64,000 nt of DNA from positions 11,515,217 to 11,579,216 of the forward strand of contig OZ020246.1 of NCBI GenBank assembly GCA_963971285.1, in the 5' to 3' direction. The notes beneath the pieces are model-generated. The model was not told the DNA's origin and did not search any database. It saw nothing but the letters and a program-made list of their open reading frames with translations. Below are positions 39,701 through 45,700 of this stretch, in pieces (within the stretch, counting starts at the first letter, position 1; each line of letters opens with the position of its first letter). This stretch comes from Astropecten irregularis (taxonomy: Eukaryota; Echinodermata; Asteroidea; Paxillosida; Astropectinidae). The translations under genes and the position numbers were made by a program.

Positions 39701-42700
39701 GTACAAGTATGATGGCACGCCTTCTGGTACACCATACCGGGAATTTGTAGGGTCGAGTAACGGCAATGTATCGCTCAATGTTTAAAAAGACAATACAAGT
39801 CATTGACATGGTGCAACTTTGTCCAAATGTAAGTGCTAACAAATAGCAGGTCAAATCACCAAATGGCCATCTGTCTAAGGCTGAAGAGATGACACTAACC
39901 AACGTGGATATACCAACAATGAGGTCATACACGGCCAGTGTAGTCATGAGAACTTTGGTGCTGTCGGCCAAGTTTGATACCCGACGAGTCACAGCAATGC
40001 AGAGAATATTTCCAGATATGATCAGCAATCCCAGGATGGTATTGAAGCAAGTACGGAGGGCGATGAGGGGTGGGGACAGACCTGAAACTTCCATGGATGT
40101 ATTGGCCATTATCCAGCTGGATAGAAATCCTCTCCAATGTTCCTTGTAAAGACTCGGTAATGTCTACATTGGATGTTGGTACATGCAAGGAGGACTGTCA
40201 ATCTCACTGTCTACACTGTCTGCTTGTTATCAAGAACCATAAATTACCATCACTGGTCAGTTGGACTTGAGAGTGGCTATGGTATGTACAGACAGGATGA
40301 GTCCAGTACACTAATGTCCTTTGATGAGTGGCTCAAGAATCCTTGAAATGTTTGTCACTAGTGCAGATGTGGTCAATTTTACCTCACGGAGTGGGACAGT
40401 TCAGTCACAATCCAGCATTGATGCTAGTCTTAGTATGGTTCATACTAGAAGTCAAACATACCAGTGTAAATATTCTAGCTGAGTGTTCAGTAGAACATGT
40501 ATCACTCCGTCAGTTTAAGCATACACCGGTATTAAAGGAGTATTATGTTCCTCTTGTAGTGACCAAACTGCTGTTGTATTATCCCAATGAGGCAGTCTGA
40601 TCATTCAAATTTGATGTCAGTGCTTGATGGTAAATTCTAATCCCACAAACACTTGGTTTCATCTGTTCACTTTATACTGAACTTGTAATGCTACTACATG
40701 CTTCCTAGATGCAGGTAGATGTAACACTGGTGTGTAAATCATATATGCCCTACCTTATCACTGCCTGTAATTAAAACAACTGACACTGATACTAATTGAG
40801 TGATCTGTTTATTACAAGTCCATTATTGAGCCTGGTCCATTTAGGAGTGCTGAATCTGTACATTGCATAATTGCAATCAGATGTAAGCAGTAGACACTGC
40901 ACTTGTAAGTCGTTGTCAGTTATCATCAAGTGTCTCTGCTTATGACTGCATTTCCAATATGAAGATCCATAGTGTTTCATGTAGATTTATTAACTGACTA
41001 TCATCATATTATACCACATCAACCAGCTGACAGGATCTCTGTTTGTAAGACTGGTTTTCCTAAGAATCTCCATCTTTCCATTTTGCCATCTTGATCACGA
41101 ATGGCTTACATGTACAATGACAACCAGATGAGTTTGTTGGCATTGATGAAGTACGGAAAGAGTTGGCTGAGTTATTGACTAAATGAGTGGATGGTATTCT
41201 ATGGATGGGAGATGATATTATTACATCAGTATTAGAGCATGTTACAGGACCAGTGGATGTGTAACAGTGTAACATCTTAATTGCCTGCCTTACATTAACT
41301 TATAATTACAGATATTCCCATCTCATAAAGGACAGCTTTAGATACCGGTAATAAACCCAATATGTGGTACAATTGCAGATGACCATTATAATGAAAGTAA
41401 ATTGCCTATAAAGGCTGATAACACTCTTTCCTGTTATAACTACAAATCATGGATGAAGGAATCAAAAAGGTACTTCTGGTACGTACATTTGGTATAGTTT
41501 ATATTAGGTAAATATTGTACAATGACAGAAAGGCTAATTGTAAAGCACCCCAGACATCCATACATCTATGAGTACATTCTGTGCTGATCTGACCAACAAC
41601 AATATCAGATATTCACTGGTACCACTGACCTTTTACAACAGGGAAATCTCTCAGCCAGGATTTTCTTAGCTGTTTGGCGGTAGTTCTGGTTAAACAAACA
41701 GTAAATGAACACATTGCAAGCGCTGTTACACATGACTAACTGTGTAACCAGGAATTTTACCCACCCAGGGCTCTCTGTATGAGTCAACATTTGCACGAAA
41801 TTGTTCACATTGTAAGGTACGTAACAAACAATAAAAGCTACGGTGACCATAACAAATGTTTTCAGAGCTTTGTTGTTCTGAATATTGCCTTCCTGATTTT
41901 CATGGTTTCGAAGTTGATGCTCTCGACTGATTTTGATCATGCGACAATATGCCAATGTTATTATCATTGTGGGAAATAGATTTCCTAAAAAGAGAGTTGT
42001 GGCACTGGTTAAAATGTTGGAAACCGGTATACAATGACCAGTTGCTGTATTGTAAATGGCTGAGGTAGGCCTGCCAGTGCATAAAAGTACAACAATTAAA
42101 AGACTGACTGATGTTGCAAGTACAAGTATGATGGCACGCCTTCTGGTACACCATACCGGGAATTTGTAGGGTCGAGTGACGGCAATGTATCGCTCAATGT
42201 TTAAAAATACAATACAATTCATAGACATGGTGCAACTTAGTCCAAATGTAAGTGCAAACAAATAGCAGGTCAGATCACCAAATGGCCATCTGTCTAAGGC
42301 TGAAGAGATGACACTAACCAACGTGGATATACCAACAATCAGGTCATACACGGCCAGTGTAGTCATGAGAACTTTGGTGCTGTCGGCCAAGTTTGATACC
42401 CGACGAGTCACAGCAATGCAGAGAATATTTCCAGATATGATCAGCAATCCCAGGATGGTATTGAAGCAAGTACGGAGGGCGATGAGGGGTGGGGACAGAC
42501 CTGAAACTTCCATGGATGTATTGGCCATTATCCAGCTGGATAGAAATCCTCTCCAATGTTCCTTGTAATGACTTGGTAATGTCTACATTGGATGTTGGTA
42601 CATGCAAGGAGGACTGTCAATCTCACTGTCTACACTGTCTGCTTGTTATCAAGAACCATAAATTACCATCACTGGTCAGTTGGACTTGAGAGTGGCTATG

Positions 42701-45700
42701 GTATGTAAAGAAACGATGAGTCCAGTACACTGATGTCCTTTAATGAGTGGCTCAAGAATCCTTGAAATGTTTGTCACTAGTGCAGATGTGGTCAATTTTA
42801 CCTCATGGCGTAGGACAGTTCAGTCACAATCCAGCATTGATGCTAGTCTTAGTATGGTTCCTACTAGAAGTCAAACATACTAGTGTAAATATTCTAGCTG
42901 AGTGTTCAGTACAACATGTATCACTCCGTCAGTTTAAGCATACACCGGTATTAAAGGAGTATTATGTTCCTCTTGTAGTGACCAAACCGCTGTTGTATTA
43001 TCCCAATGAGGCAGTCTGATCATTCAAATTGATGTCAGTGCTTGATGGTAAATTCTCATCCCACAAACATTTGGTTTCATCTGTTCACTTTATACTGAAC
43101 TTGTAATGCTACTACATGCTTCCTAGATGCAGGTAGATGTAACACTGGTGTGTAAATCATATATGCCCTACCTTATCACTGCCTGTAATTAAAACAACTG
43201 ACATTGATACTAATTGAGTGATCTGTTTATTACAAGTCCATTATTGAGTCTGGTCCATTTAGGAGTGCTGAATCTGTACATTGCATAATTGCAATCAGAT
43301 GTAAGCAGTAGACACTGCACTTGTAAGTCATTGTCAGTTATCATCAAGTGTCTCTGCTTATGACTGCATTTCCAATATGAAGATCCATAGTGTTTTATGT
43401 AGATTTATTAACTGACTATCATCATTATACCACGTCAACCAGCTGACAGGACTCTCTGTTTGTAAGACTGGTTTTCCTAAGAATCTCCATCTTTCCAATT
43501 TGCCAACTTGATCACGAATGGCTTACATGTACAATGGCAACCAGATGAGTTTGTTGGCATTGATGAAGTACAGGAAGAGTTGGCTGAGTTATTGACTAAA
43601 TGAGTGGATGGTATTCTATGGATGGGAGATGATATTATTACATCAGTATTAGAGCATGTTACAGGACCAAGGGATGTGTAACAGTGTAACATCTTAATTG
43701 CCTGCCTTACATTAACTTATTTACAGATATTCCCATCTCATGAAGGACAGCTTCAGATACCGGTAATAAACCTCAATATATGGTATAATTGCAGATGACC
43801 ATTATAATGAAAGTAAATTGCCTATAAAGGCTGATAACACTCTTTCCTGTTATAACCACAAATCATGGATGAAGGAATCAAAAAGAAGCCTGAGTAGCCT
43901 CTACATTAAGATGTCTAATTTGTTCTCACAACTATAATTAATACATGTACTTGAAACTAATCACTGAAATCATTGAACCAATGGACCCTTCCGGCCTATC
44001 AATCAAACCTTTCACTTTTACCAATTGGAGGACGTCTTTTACTCAGGTGACCAGAAAAGCCTCAGTCAAACTCAGTCACATCCATAGAAACACACATGTG
44101 GGCGGGGCTTAAGAACAAAGCCGGAACAGTCCATTAGTGTCAAACTGTACATATCCACACCCTTAAAATCAACAGCGTACGTTTGGTACAGTTTATATTA
44201 ATTAGCTAAATATTGTACAATGACAGAAAGGCTAATTCTAAAGCACCCCAGACATCCATACATCTATGAGTACATTCTGTGCTGATCTGACCAACAACAA
44301 TATCAGATATTCACTGGTACCACTGACCTTTTACAACAGGGAAATCTTTCAGCCAGGATTTTCTTAGCTGTTTGGCGGTAGTTCTGGTTAAACAAACAGT
44401 AAATGAACACATTGCAAGCGCTGTTACACATGACTAACTCTGTAGCTAGAAATTTTACCCACCTAGGGCTCTCTGTATGAGTCAACATTTGCACGAAATC
44501 GTTCACATTGTAAGGTACGTAACAAACAATAATTCAAGGAGGACTGTCAATCTCACTGTCTACACTGTCTGCTTGTTATCAAGAACCATAAATTACCATC
44601 ACTGGTCAGTTGGACTTAAAAGTGGCTATGGTATGTAAAGAAACGATGAGTCCAGTACACTGATGTCCACTGAGTGGCTCAAGAATCCTTGAAATGTTTG
44701 TCACTAGTGCAGATGTGGTCAATTTTACCTCACGGCGTGGGACAGTTCAGTCATAATCCAGCATTGATGCTAGTCTTAGTATGGTTCCTACTAGAAGTCA
44801 AACATACCAGTGTAAATATTCTAGCTGAGTGTTTAGTAGAACATGTATCACTCCGTCAGTTTAAGCATACACCGGTATTAAAGGAGTATTATGTTCCTCT
44901 TGTAGTGACCAAACTGCTGTTGTATTATCCCAATGAGGCAGTCTGATCATTCAAATTGATGTCAGTGCTTGATGGTAAATTCTCATCCCACAAACACTTG
45001 GTTTCATCTGTTCACTTTATACTGAACTTGTAATGCTACTACATGCTTCCTAGATGCAGGTAGATGTAACACTGGTGTGTAAATCATATATGCCCTACCT
45101 TATCACTGCCTAGGAAGCAACTGACTGTGATACTAATTGAGTGATCTGTTTACTGTTAACAAGTCCATTATCATGCCCAGTCCATTTAGAAGTGTTGCAT
45201 CTGTACATTGCATATGGTACATGTAATTGCAATAAGATGTAAGCAGTAGACACTGCACCTGTATTAAGTCATTGTCAGTTATCATCAAGTGTCTCTGCTT
45301 ATGACTGCATTTCCAATATGAAGATCCATAGTGTTTCATGTAGATTTATTAACTGACTATCATCATTATGCCTGACCATTGACTGACCATTGACATGTGC
45401 AAGAACAAACACCATAACCTATGAAATGTTGCTTTCAACAAATAACTTGTACTCCTGTTTGTTTTTGTTCATCAGGTAGTATGTTGGTGTCCGGCTCCTA
45501 TGACCAGACTGTAGTGGTGTGGGACGCTGAAAACTGTGGACCAAAGTTAACTCTGAAGGTGAGGCAATGATCTTGTGTTGATCATTCTCAATGTTATGCA
45601 TTTACCATACACCCTTATCACAGATAGCTTACCCGTTTGTTTTTTCGTCCATAGTGCTGTGAATTGTTTTCCTTAATACATAGATGCTTACTTAATACTA

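Larger units (their letters stand above)
22870..45367 (-). repeat. tandem array of nine receptor-gene units
   Basis: Nine units (typically 2.33-2.5 kb, up to 3.1 kb where elements are inserted) each hold one intronless receptor gene on the minus strand and about 1.4-1.5 kb of spacer. Stop-codon positions of successive copies are 22996, 26113, 28531, 31226, 34348, 36854, 39273, 41605 and 44303. Spacers are as similar as the genes, so whole units were duplicated. The right edge, near 45367, is about 108 bp from exon 7 of the host gene; the last spacer is the most diverged. The whole array lies in intron 6 of the WD gene, antisense to it. Confidence 0.95.

Noticed and set aside
23117-42154. Open frames overlapping the receptors in other frames and on the plus strand (84-140 residues, repeated per copy)
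   Set aside because: Shadows of the receptor coding sequence.
24862-43692. A 71-residue minus-strand open frame (with ATG) repeated in eight spacers, about 950 bp 5' of each receptor
   Set aside because: Differences between copies are mostly amino-acid changing at unconstrained positions, there is no signal peptide or domain, and no splice signal links it to the receptor. Treated as spacer.
24134-44946. A 90-residue plus-strand open frame kept in eight spacers just 5' of the receptor genes
   Set aside because: It starts with GTG rather than ATG, has no family marks, and stays open simply because whole units are recent duplicates.
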